Made by a program: the position numbers and the translations under genes. Below the pieces are notes generated by a model. That model had not been told where the DNA came from, ran no database searches, and saw only the letters and a list, made by a program, of their open reading frames with translations. From Candidatus Bathyarchaeota archaeon (GTDB lineage: Archaea; Thermoproteota; Bathyarchaeia; TCS64), in assembly GCA_026014515.1 (NCBI GenBank), contig JAOZIG010000428.1, positions 4,309 to 19,045 on the forward strand: a stretch of DNA of 14,737 nt. Reading direction: 5' to 3'. How positions within the stretch are numbered: position 1 is the stretch's first letter; every line of letters begins with the position of its first letter. Below are positions 7,198 through 12,870 of this stretch, one piece after another.

Positions 7198-9042
7198 ATG
7201 GAAATCTATTCAAAGACTTACAAGCTCAAACCAATCATCGCAACAAACAACCGAGGTGGGCGCTATGTACCAGAACTAAAAAGGTTTGTCGAAACCGAAG
7301 AGACCGCATGCTCGCAAGACGACATCATGAAGTGTGTAAGCCCGATGAAAGACTTCGTTACCGAATCACTGGCGGTGAGAGTATACAACGATGAAGACGC
7401 AATCAGCCTCGTATTCTTGCGAAACGGGCGCGTACTAGTGAATTCGCTGCACCAAGACGGCGATCAGATAATGGCACCGATGAACATCAGGATCAAATTC
7501 AAGTGCAACCTAAAGACGGGACGCTCCTATCTCATCAAATGGATAAACAAAAGGGTCACATCCCTCCACGAGGTGACAAGGGGGCTATCCGTGGTTGACC
7601 CATATGTAAGTTCCGATCCATGGCCATTTTGTACCGCGCAAGACCTCAGGGATATCAACAGGAATAGACATGAGCTCAGGATCGCTGAAGTGCCACAAGA
7701 TGAGGACAGCTGGCTGAACTATTCTTCTCTTGCTAGCAACAAATGCCTCTACGGAGATATAGTCCCGTTTTATGCGATAGAGGTATTCGCCAATACTCTT
7801 GTAAGACGGGTGAAAGAGCGCTTTCACTTTGAAGTGGATGCCGGGTATATAGAGGGCGTCCTTTGCGAACTGAAGAAGGCCTTTGAAGAAGAAGCGGAGT
7901 ATGTAGAAAGGGTAGATGAGCGCCGTGCCTATGGTATAGTACCATTTGGATACAACCTGCGCCCTGATGACGATCGAGTGCATGCGCCGCGCAAGGCACG
8001 TGAAGTGGCCTCAGGTCTGCTAAGCGCGCTTGCACGGTTCAACAGAGCCCCCAATGCAACAGCCGACCAGATTCAAAAATATAAAGACGGGCTGATAAGC
8101 TTTACCGGCGTGTCTCCCTCTTCAGGCTCTCCGCTCAAAGACATGCTCATCCGGATGAAGGCTCCAACTGGAAAGCTTATGATGAAGCATCCAGAGTGCG
8201 CCTATGCAGTCAAGATCCTGATGCGAAACGGCATGCGCACAGACCTTGCTGTGAAGGTGGCTGAACATATGCGTTTCGATCTGACAGAAAGAGGGAGGAT
8301 GACCTCTGATGCCAAAAGGCGCCTAAAAATGCGCATCGATGAATTCCTACGGTTCATAAAGCTGCAAAAGGAGGCCTATGGCGTCAGGGAGAAGGATATT
8401 TTGCGCCAGATCGTCAATAGCTATGACAAACGCCAAAGATATGTAGAGCGAGTGGGAGCGGACTATTACTGGGAGGAAAAATCCGCAGCCATAGATTCTA
8501 TACGCCTGTTCTGGACTATGGCTCATATGATGAACACAGGATGCAACCTGAGCATCGGCGTGCGCGATTTTGTACAATACCATGAATACCTCGTCCAGCT
8601 CTCAGTTGATGAGAAGGAGAATATCAAAAGGGCCATAGACTTAAGGAGGTTTGAATACACCGATAAGGATAAAGACCTTGAAGATACATTCACGATCGAC
8701 GGCACTGCGTATTCCTTCCTGCTGCCCGAAAGCATAGCTCACCTTAAAGAGATAGGAAAGAAAATGCACAACTGCGTAGGAGGATACTGGAAGGATGTAG
8801 ATGGTGGAGGTACCAGGATCATCTACATGAACGAGGAAGAGGTGATGAAGACATGTATTGAACTCGACGTCAATAAAAAAAGCTATACCATCGTGCAGGC
8901 AAAGATCGTCTGCAACGGACAGCCAGAGCCAAAGACCGCATCCATCATCAGGGAATGGGCGAGACGGAAAGGAGTTGATGTAAAGACGAGGGATCTTCCA
9001 GAGAGCATCATGGAGTTTGAGCAACATTATTTCGCACTATAG
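7198..9042 (+). CDS. PcfJ-like domain protein, 614 aa
   Basis: The C-terminal part matches the PcfJ-like family, named after a protein of the enterococcal conjugative plasmid pCF10 and found in many phages and mobile elements. The signature is an LPES..HLKEIGKKMHNCVGGYW stretch, with H524, N525, C526, V527 and Y530, followed by IIYM and later an ELDV..KSYTIVQAKIVCNGQPEP segment. The first roughly 500 residues are family-variable helical sequence without a recognised domain. The biochemical function of PcfJ proteins is not established as far as I know; the conserved His and Cys suggest a catalytic or metal site. The start ATG has AAGGAGAG 8 nt upstream. The gene is clearly more GC-rich than those at either end of the window. 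Confidence 0.75.
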   Translation: MEIYSKTYKLKPIIATNNRGGRYVPELKRFVETEETACSQDDIMKCVSPMKDFVTESLAVRVYNDEDAISLVFLRNGRVLVNSLHQDGDQIMAPMNIRIKFKCNLKTGRSYLIKWINKRVTSLHEVTRGLSVVDPYVSSDPWPFCTAQDLRDINRNRHELRIAEVPQDEDSWLNYSSLASNKCLYGDIVPFYAIEVFANTLVRRVKERFHFEVDAGYIEGVLCELKKAFEEEAEYVERVDERRAYGIVPFGYNLRPDDDRVHAPRKAREVASGLLSALARFNRAPNATADQIQKYKDGLISFTGVSPSSGSPLKDMLIRMKAPTGKLMMKHPECAYAVKILMRNGMRTDLAVKVAEHMRFDLTERGRMTSDAKRRLKMRIDEFLRFIKLQKEAYGVREKDILRQIVNSYDKRQRYVERVGADYYWEEKSAAIDSIRLFWTMAHMMNTGCNLSIGVRDFVQYHEYLVQLSVDEKENIKRAIDLRRFEYTDKDKDLEDTFTIDGTAYSFLLPESIAHLKEIGKKMHNCVGGYWKDVDGGGTRIIYMNEEEVMKTCIELDVNKKSYTIVQAKIVCNGQPEPKTASIIREWARRKGVDVKTRDLPESIMEFEQHYFAL

Positions 9043-9072
9043 TACAAACGAAGGGATGGGAGTTACGTGTGG

Positions 9073-9118
9073 GCGCCGAGCTCCGCGAGGCGTTGTTGGT
9101 GAAAGCTCCTGCGAGGAG
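9073..9118 (+). other. Two adjacent GC-rich hairpins with repeated core
   Basis: GCGCC (9073-9077) can pair with GGCGT (9089-9093), and CTCC (9106-9109) with GGAG (9115-9118). Both contain a near-repeat AGCTCC-(T)-GCGAGG. They lie in the 97-nt gap before the 78-aa gene without a T-run. A small regulatory leader is possible. Confidence 0.3.
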
Positions 9119-9139
9119 ACAAGAAAGGGGAAATTTGAA

Positions 9140-9376
9140 ATGAAAATGAAAATTGGCAGATGGTGGATCGTGCGACCGGTAGGGAGCACATACAGGGTGC
9201 TAAAGGAGGACCTTAGGGACCAGCATGGCTGGTGGAAACGCTTTCGCATCGGAAAGCTGACCGCTACCGTAAAGGCCATGGCTTTTGGCTTCATGGTCCT
9301 AAGCGAGGTATGCGGCATGGGCGACGAGGACGTGGCTCCGCTCATCGACACGTTCATGATGAAGGAGGTGGTGTAA
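9140..9376 (+). CDS. Small basic protein, 78 aa
   Basis: This 78-aa protein begins MKMKIGRWWIVRPVGSTYRVL, with a beta-strand-rich, Trp- and Arg-rich N-terminus and a helical C-terminal half containing GDEDVAPLIDTFMMKEVV. The chosen start has AAAGGGG (9125-9131) 8 nt upstream; in-frame ATGs further upstream would lack a proper site and read through the hairpins. Its stop overlaps the next start (TAATG) and its last codons form an AGGAGGTGGTG ribosome binding site, an arrangement repeated in the next gene. No family is recognised. Confidence 0.65.
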   Translation: MKMKIGRWWIVRPVGSTYRVLKEDLRDQHGWWKRFRIGKLTATVKAMAFGFMVLSEVCGMGDEDVAPLIDTFMMKEVV

Positions 9377-9576
9377 TGAGTGTAAGATGGGACATTGAGG
9401 ACGGCGTCTACCGCTATGAGCTGACCTGCGACAAGTGCAATCACGTGAAGGTGCTCACTTCCCCCTATATAGGAGAGATACGAGACACGCTCTTCGATTC
9501 CGGATGGCAGATCATCCACGAAAGAGATCGAGAAGACAGGCTGCTGTGCAAGTGTTGTTATGAGGAGGTGGTGTAA
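9376..9576 (+). CDS. Small zinc-ribbon-like protein, 66 aa
   Basis: This 66-aa protein has CDKC (C18, C21) and CKCC (C58, C60, C61) about 40 residues apart, with a helical segment YIGEIRDTLFDSGWQII between. This is the layout of a treble-clef or zinc-ribbon mini-domain. The start overlaps the stop of the previous gene as TAATG, and the stop overlaps the next gene the same way; a 17-nt segment AGGAGGTGGTGTAATGA is identical at both junctions. It is probably a small regulator or accessory protein; the function is unknown. Confidence 0.7.
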   Translation: MSVRWDIEDGVYRYELTCDKCNHVKVLTSPYIGEIRDTLFDSGWQIIHERDREDRLLCKCCYEEVV

Positions 9577-9833
9577 TGATCTTGAGAATTGGCGATGTGT
9601 ACATCTTTAGACCCGACAGGGACGTCTACGCCCTGATGGTGGCGCTTGACCCCTGCAAGGGGCAGTGCAACTGGGGTGAGCTTGTCTACACTCCGCTTTT
9701 GTACCTGGGGGGATGGGTAGTGCTTCGCCGGCCCCGGTACTGGTACCATCCGTTCGGGTTTAACGAACACCCGAGGGCGATACGAAGAAAGATCCGCAGA
9801 TATCTGATGAATGCGAAAGGGGAATTGATATGA
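9576..9833 (+). CDS. Hypothetical basic protein, 85 aa
   Basis: This 85-aa protein starts MILRIGDVYIFRPDRDVYALMVALD, a beta-rich pattern like a small barrel, followed by an Arg/Tyr/Trp-rich part (RRPRYWYHPFGF) and a basic C-terminal helix (RAIRRKIRRYLM). It is translationally coupled by TAATG to its upstream neighbour and by ATGA to the macrodomain gene, so the four genes from 9140 to 10243 form one unit. The basic C-terminus would allow nucleic-acid binding; no family is recognised. Confidence 0.65.
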   Translation: MILRIGDVYIFRPDRDVYALMVALDPCKGQCNWGELVYTPLLYLGGWVVLRRPRYWYHPFGFNEHPRAIRRKIRRYLMNAKGELI

Positions 9834-10243
9834 GAATAAGACGGGGAAACCTACTGGATGCAAAAGGTGTGATCGTGCACCAGGTCAACAACAAAGGTGC
9901 CATGGGTTCCGGCGTAGCGGGACAGATCAGGAGGAAGTGGCCCAAGCACTACAGCGACTACAAGAATGCGCATCTGCGTCTTTGTGTCAATGTGCATACC
10001 AAAGTGGAAGGAGGCTGGGTCGTCGGCATGGTGGCACAAGACGGCTATGGACGCGACGGGAAACTCTACACCAACTATGGTGCACTGCGCGTATGCCTGG
10101 AACAGGTGGCTGAATCCTATGAAGGAGACATCAACCTTCCCTATATGATCGGCTGTGGCCTTGGTGGAGGAGACTGGGATATAGTCTCTGGGATCATAGA
10201 GGATGTCCTGGGTGAGAGGGCTGTTGTATGGAGGCTTGGATGA
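9830..10243 (+). CDS. Macrodomain protein (ADP-ribose binding or hydrolysing)
   Basis: The 137-aa protein is essentially one macrodomain. The first signature is GNLLDAKGVIVHQVNNKGAMGSGVAGQI (given here as GNLLDAKG, then HQVNNKGAMGSGVAGQ, residues 6-33), matching the ADP-ribose-binding strand and Gly-rich loop, followed by RRKWP..Y. The second is LPYMIGCGLGGGDW near residues 103-116, the phosphate-binding loop. The HQxN start and GCGLGGGDW loop resemble the compact ALC1/TARG1-type and related phage macrodomains. Family knowledge supports binding ADP-ribose and often removing it from proteins or nucleic acids, or acting on ADP-ribose-1''-phosphate. In a phage this could reverse host ADP-ribosylation-based defence; that is inference. 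It ends the coupled gene chain. Confidence 0.85.
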   Translation: MRIRRGNLLDAKGVIVHQVNNKGAMGSGVAGQIRRKWPKHYSDYKNAHLRLCVNVHTKVEGGWVVGMVAQDGYGRDGKLYTNYGALRVCLEQVAESYEGDINLPYMIGCGLGGGDWDIVSGIIEDVLGERAVVWRLG

Positions 10244-10247
10244 TGGG

Positions 10248-10273
10248 GCCCTTCGGGCTACCTTTCCGGGTAG
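10248..10273 (+). other. Tandem small hairpins after the macrodomain gene
   Basis: GCCC-TTC-GGGC (10248-10258) and CTACC/GGTAG (10258-10273) form two adjacent short hairpins right after the stop codon. No T-run follows. The 11-mer GCCCTTCGGGC recurs at 10643-10653. They may protect or end the macrodomain transcript in another way. Confidence 0.35.
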
Positions 10274-10279
10274 AGGTTC

Positions 10280-10480
10280 ATGTATATGAGCAAGGGTAAT
10301 CCCGTGCAGGCTCCTATTGTTACGGCTATGGGTCATTACGTGCTGTTGGTCTGTATGTGTCCTTGCTTCCCTATAGGGGATAATGGATACCAGGCAGGTA
10401 AGGGTACTCTTCTGCCTATAGGGTGTATAGGTATCTTATGGGTACTTCTATCCTATATAGGTATCTTTTATTTCTTCTAG
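10280..10480 (+). CDS. Doubtful small membrane-like ORF, 66 aa
   Basis: A 66-codon frame begins MYMSKGNPVQ after GAGG (10273-10276) and ends in a hydrophobic segment (GILWVLLSYIGIFYFF), so it could encode a small C-terminally anchored membrane protein. However, it is built from the same TATAGG repeats as the surrounding non-coding region and spans one of the inverted repeats; the PIG motif in its sequence comes from the repeat itself. The ribosome binding site is mediocre. I list it as a possibility only. Confidence 0.22.
   Translation: MYMSKGNPVQAPIVTAMGHYVLLVCMCPCFPIGDNGYQAGKGTLLPIGCIGILWVLLSYIGIFYFF
10357..10390. repeat. CCTATAGG inverted repeat, copy A
   Basis: GTGTCC (10357-10362) and GGATAC (10385-10390) flank the palindromic core TCCCTATAGGGGA (10368-10380). 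The left arm starts exactly 14 nt before CTATAGG, as in copies B and C. Arms pair over 6 bp with one G-U. It could be a DNA operator, a phage promoter or an RNA hairpin. Confidence 0.6.
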
Positions 10481-10488
10481 TTAACTAG
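10477..10488. repeat. 12-bp perfect palindrome
   Basis: CTAGTTAACTAG is a perfect 12-bp palindrome between copies A and B of the CCTATAGG repeats. It could be a protein binding site; no function can be assigned. Confidence 0.4.
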
Positions 10489-10534
10489 CCTAATGGGTAG
10501 TCCAGCCGTCCCCAGGTCTCCTGTATGGGTAACG

Positions 10535-10569
10535 GGTGTCTGTTTCTCCCTATAGGGGAAGGGGACACC
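10535..10569. repeat. CCTATAGG inverted repeat, copy B
   Basis: GGTGTC (10535-10540) and GACACC (10564-10569) are perfectly complementary and enclose TCCCTATAGGGGA (10547-10559), identical over 13 nt to the core of copy A. GTGTC again starts 14 nt before CTATAGG. The long purine/pyrimidine arms make this the most stable member. Confidence 0.65.
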
Positions 10570-10599
10570 TTGAAAGGATTATGGGCGGTACCGGGCTAA

Positions 10600-10633
10600 G
10601 TGTCGTATGCTTCCTATAGGGGGAGAAGGGACA
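10600..10633. repeat. CCTATAGG inverted repeat, copy C
   Basis: GTGTC (10600-10604) precedes CTATAGG by 14 nt, as in copies A and B. TGTC pairs with GACA (10630-10633) and CTTC (10610-10613) with GAAG (10625-10628) around CCTATAGG. The sequence between arms differs from copies A and B but keeps the pairing, which argues for a selected structure. Confidence 0.6.
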
Positions 10634-10663
10634 AGAGACAGCGCCCTTCGGGCGACAGCCACA

Positions 10664-10717
10664 GGGAAGTGGGGAGTAATCCCAGGCAGGTGGGTGGAAG
10701 TGGAGGGAAGTGGGAGG
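10664..10717 (+). repeat. G-rich segment with GGAAGTGG repeats
   Basis: GGAAGTGG followed by purines occurs three times (10665, 10696 and 10706), and several GGG runs lie on the + strand. Strong strand asymmetry of this kind can allow G-quadruplexes or mark an origin or transcription-related element; loops of uneven length make a quadruplex only possible. Confidence 0.4.
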
Positions 10718-10740
10718 ATAAACCCCAAAGGGGGTGCGAT

Positions 10741-10818
10741 ACCTCTTTCTGGACTTGTTTCTGTACCTCTTATTGGCTTATTGGACCTCTTTCTGGACTT
10801 GTTTCTACCTCTTATTGG
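10741..10818. repeat. Direct repeat, 36/34 bp
   Basis: A segment beginning ACCTCTTTCTGGACTTG occurs at 10741-10776 and again at 10785-10818; the copies are identical except for loss of GT in the second. Spacing between starts is 44 bp. It lies just after the G-rich segment. Confidence 0.75.
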
Positions 10819-10894
10819 TGTTGTTACTATCCATAGTGTGTGCCCATCTAGGGTCCTTTGGACCTTCCAGGCGATTGTCTCTGCGATTGTATAC

Positions 10895-10951
10895 AAGAAA
10901 CATTTATGTACGTAAGAAACATTCATGTACGCAAGAAACATTTATGTACAC
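10895..10951. repeat. Three tandem 19-bp repeats (iteron-like)
   Basis: Units at 10895-10913, 10914-10932 and 10933-10951 share AAGAAACATTYATGTAC followed by two variable bases. They are head to tail without spacers. Length, number and the adjacent AT-rich stretch (10960-11000) recall iterons of replication origins that bind an initiator, but similar arrays also serve as operators. The spacerless layout rules out a CRISPR array. Confidence 0.7.
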
Positions 10952-11106
10952 TGTACAGATATGGTAACTACTATACGTATACTATATATGTAAGTATTGT
11001 TACGGCTATTGTTAATGAAAGGAGGTTGTTGTACCCTATACTATATCCTATAGTGTTGTTACTCTTACTAGTATTCCCTATAGAAGAACTAGTTAAATAG
11101 AGTAAA

Positions 11107-11397
11107 CGCCCAGGCTCCACTTGGCATACCAACGGTTACACCCTGCCAGCATGAAGGGTCACAAGGGTATGCGAACGGCAGACGTCCGCTAGCAATTGCA
11201 TCTCTTAATCAGCTAAAACACATGTGTGCTCTCGTTATCCAGTGCATTCAAAGATTCACACCCTATAAAAGGGTAGACTATCCCCAAGGAAAAGGATAAG
11301 GAGACCAGCACACACGCAGGATGCTTGAAACCAACATTATCACTATGTCTTAGAAACACGGACAACCGTTCGCTGTCGCCGTTACCTCAAAAGCATC
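11107..11397 (+). ncRNA. Candidate structured non-coding RNA
   Basis: Three consecutive helical domains can be drawn. Domain 1: GCATACC (11124-11130) with GGTATGC (11166-11172), enclosing ACCCT/AGGGT. Domain 2: TGTGTGCT (11223-11230), CTC (11231-11233) and TTATCC (11235-11240) pair in order with GGATAA (11294-11299), GAG (11301-11303) and AGCACACA (11307-11314), making 17 bp with one mismatch and a 3-nt bulge. Domain 3: GATGCTT (11320-11326) with AAGCATC (11391-11397), enclosing a hairpin at 11358-11382. No coding frame fits. I do not recognise an RNA family; tRNA, tmRNA and a group I intron core were not evident. Strand is assumed from the neighbours. Confidence 0.42.
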
Positions 11398-11479
11398 AAT
11401 GACACCATTGTTACGGTCGATTTGTTGTTGAAGAGAAAAGACCCTTCTACTTATACTATTACCTAGTAAAATGGGTGAA

Positions 11480-11508
11480 TTGCACAGTTGTACTAAATAA
11501 AGTACAAT
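11480..11508 (+). promoter_or_regulatory. Possible promoter overlapped by an operator-like inverted repeat
   Basis: TTGCAC (11480-11485), 17 nt, then TACAAT (11503-11508) resembles a sigma-A type promoter, with a weak -35. The inverted repeat TTGTACT-N6-AGTACAA (11488-11507) fills the spacer and part of the -10, the usual position for a repressor site. A second weak candidate, TTGAAG-N18-TATACT, lies at 11428-11457. Confidence 0.4.
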
Positions 11509-11586
11509 GTAACCGTTTACAAGTTGATATTTAAAGCTATTTGTTGATGTATGTATGGATAGATAGCCCCAGACTGACAAATGAAG

Positions 11587-11704
11587 GAAAACGAGAGTCG
11601 TATATCTTTTATTGTACATCACCTCCCTTCTGTCCGTCAACCGAAGACACGTTGACGGCCATTGGTCGGTGCTGTCTATTCCAGGCTAAATTTATATGAA
11701 AGGA
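11587..11704 (+). promoter_or_regulatory. Promoter/leader element, copy 1
   Basis: In order: GAAAAC (11587-11592), TTATTGTACA (11609-11618), a stem-loop CCGTCAAC/GTTGACGG (11634-11641 with 11651-11658), CCAGGCTAAATTT (11681-11693) and the ribosome binding site GAAAGGA. All five parts recur in the same order and nearly the same spacing in copy 2 at 12871-12988. CACC/GGTG (11620-11623 with 11668-11671) may close an outer stem. It probably drives the SH3-like/DUF488-like operon. Confidence 0.6.
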
Positions 11705-11713
11705 ATGAATGTA

Positions 11714-11908
11714 GTGGATTGTAAGGTTGGAGATAAAATACGTATCATAGATGCTACTGGAGACTTTCCTATACCCAGTCTTATAGGTATGACAGCTACT
11801 GTTACAAGAACATCTCCTGGAGTAACATATGTAGTTACTGCTAAGATAGATGATGAAAACTTGATGATAGTCCCGTTCAGGGAAAATGAAATAGAATTGA
11901 TAAAATAG
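11714..11908 (+). CDS. Small SH3-like barrel protein, 64 aa
   Basis: The protein reads (M)DCKVGDKIRIIDATGDF and continues with LIGMTATVTRT and a last strand FRENEIELIK. This pattern of short strands with KVGDKIRI near the start and a terminal E.ELI is typical of small SH3-like/KOW-like barrels common in phages, often of unknown role. I prefer the GTG at 11714 because the GAAAGGA site (11698-11704) lies 9 nt upstream and family members usually begin just before KVGD; an ATG at 11696 in frame lies before this site and would give 70 aa. The DUF488-like gene follows after 12 nt in the same operon. Confidence 0.65.
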   Translation: MDCKVGDKIRIIDATGDFPIPSLIGMTATVTRTSPGVTYVVTAKIDDENLMIVPFRENEIELIK

Positions 11909-11920
11909 GAGGAATCAGAA

Positions 11921-12856
11921 ATGGGAGTATGTAAAAAGAAATCGTGTGCACCAGTTGAATTTAAAAATGGGATTGACATCGAACCAAATGTAATGAATAC
12001 AATGCAGGAGATGAAAGAGGTCTGCTCTTTGTGTCGTCAGAACAAACGATTTCGTATGAATGAAATGAATGACTTTCTCATGGAGTCTATGGGAAAGACT
12101 TACAAAGAGGTAAATACTCCGTGTTGTGATGCTAATTGTCCTACGTGGGACAGGCTGGTGAAAGTCTTTGAGGCTGATGTTAAACAAGGAGGTCTTACTG
12201 CGAATGTATGCAAGTATTGTATCGCTCATCCAGATAATGACCCTATCTCCTATGGTATTAAGCCATGTACCTCTTCTTATGATATATACAAGGCTGATGA
12301 AAAGGAGTGTAAGTCCTTTAAGGCATTTGAGCCATTTAAAGAAGAAGTAGAAGAGGAGGGATCGCTCCCGCCCGACGAAGAACAATTGCTTCGTTGTGAG
12401 TTCCTCAATTGCGAAGAGTGTCCGCATACGAAGGAGGAGTTTGATGATCCGGACTTTGAATGCGAGACCTGGAGTTCATTTGAGGAAATGGGTGGAACGC
12501 TACCAGACAGTGAACAACTTAATAAGCCTATTATTTACACATCCCGCATCACGCATACAGGTCCAGACTCTATAGACATTACCGTTAAATCTGCTAAGGG
12601 AATTGCTAAGAAATTTGCTCCGACCTGGGATATGGTCAAGAAATATAAAGAAGGCAAGCTTTCCAAATTGCAGTATACTAGAAAATATGCCAGAATGATT
12701 AATAGGCTGAAGGCAGAAGATTTCGAAGAGCTTATAGGTGACAAAAAGCGAATCATACTCACTTGCTACTGCAAGGCTGGAGAATTTTGCCACAGGACCT
12801 TGTTGGCTAAGTTTTTGGAACAAGAGGGTTATGGAATCTATGGAGGTGAAATATAA
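11921..12856 (+). CDS. Cys-rich protein with C-terminal DUF488-like domain, 311 aa
   Basis: The C-terminal third (about residues 203-311) matches the DUF488-like pattern: IYTSRI at the start, a helical YKEGKLSKLQYTRKYARMI segment, ILTCYCKAGEFCHR with C282, C284, C290, H291 and R292, and LLAKFL. The first 200 residues contain repeated cysteine clusters: VCSLC (35-38), CC..NC (68-73), VCKYC (97-100) with later C116 and C130, and CEFLNCEEC (159-167) with C181. Units with GSLPPDEEQL and GTLPDSEQL look like internal repeats. DUF488 proteins are poorly characterised; the CxC...CHR motif suggests thiol chemistry or metal binding. Start has TAGGAGGAATCAG upstream. A nucleic-acid-modification or redox role cannot be chosen from sequence. 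Confidence 0.75.
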   Translation: MGVCKKKSCAPVEFKNGIDIEPNVMNTMQEMKEVCSLCRQNKRFRMNEMNDFLMESMGKTYKEVNTPCCDANCPTWDRLVKVFEADVKQGGLTANVCKYCIAHPDNDPISYGIKPCTSSYDIYKADEKECKSFKAFEPFKEEVEEEGSLPPDEEQLLRCEFLNCEECPHTKEEFDDPDFECETWSSFEEMGGTLPDSEQLNKPIIYTSRITHTGPDSIDITVKSAKGIAKKFAPTWDMVKKYKEGKLSKLQYTRKYARMINRLKAEDFEELIGDKKRIILTCYCKAGEFCHRTLLAKFLEQEGYGIYGGEI

Positions 12857-12870
12857 CGATAAAGATTAAA

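Larger units (their letters stand above)
10244..11713. other. Long gene-poor region rich in repeats and RNA-like folds
   Basis: About 1.47 kb lies between the macrodomain gene and the SH3-like gene with no convincing coding sequence. The short frames here cross repeats, lack ribosome binding sites, or both. The first half (10244-10960) contains CCTATAGG inverted repeats, a G-rich stretch, a direct repeat and three tandem 19-bp repeats. The middle (11107-11397) has nested complementary segments. The last part (11400-11713) has promoter-like elements, one overlapping an inverted repeat, and a structured leader. Short words such as CCAGGCAGGT, GCCCTTCGGGC and TATTGTTACGGCTAT each occur twice. 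A replication origin, promoter array and non-coding RNA are all compatible. Confidence 0.6.

Noticed and set aside
7125..7394. 89-codon frame overlapping the PcfJ-like gene
   Set aside because: It lies out of frame over a well-supported gene, is Arg-rich in shadow-like fashion and has no suitable ribosome binding site.
10607..10915. Frame of 102 codons with hydrophobic repeats
   Set aside because: No ribosome binding site precedes the start, which lies inside a CCTATAGG inverted repeat, and the hydrophobic stretches come from the 36/34-bp direct repeat.
10895..10951. CRISPR array
   Set aside because: The 19-bp units are adjacent without spacers and only three in number; no cas gene is near.
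10858..11100. 80-codon frame across the 19-bp repeats, or a shorter form starting at TTG near 11026
   Set aside because: The repeat translates into a meaningless repeated peptide, and the AAAGGAGG touches the TTG codons, leaving no proper spacing.
11107..11397. tRNA, tmRNA or group I intron
   Set aside because: No cloverleaf with a standard T-loop and no acceptor stem could be drawn, and the AGACTA-like stretch has no matching P7 partner. A covariance search would be decisive.
11350..11640. Minus-strand frame of 96 codons in the non-coding region
   Set aside because: All other genes are on the + strand. The GGAGGTG on the minus strand lies too close to the inner ATG to act as its ribosome binding site, and the frame crosses the promoter/leader and RNA-like structures.
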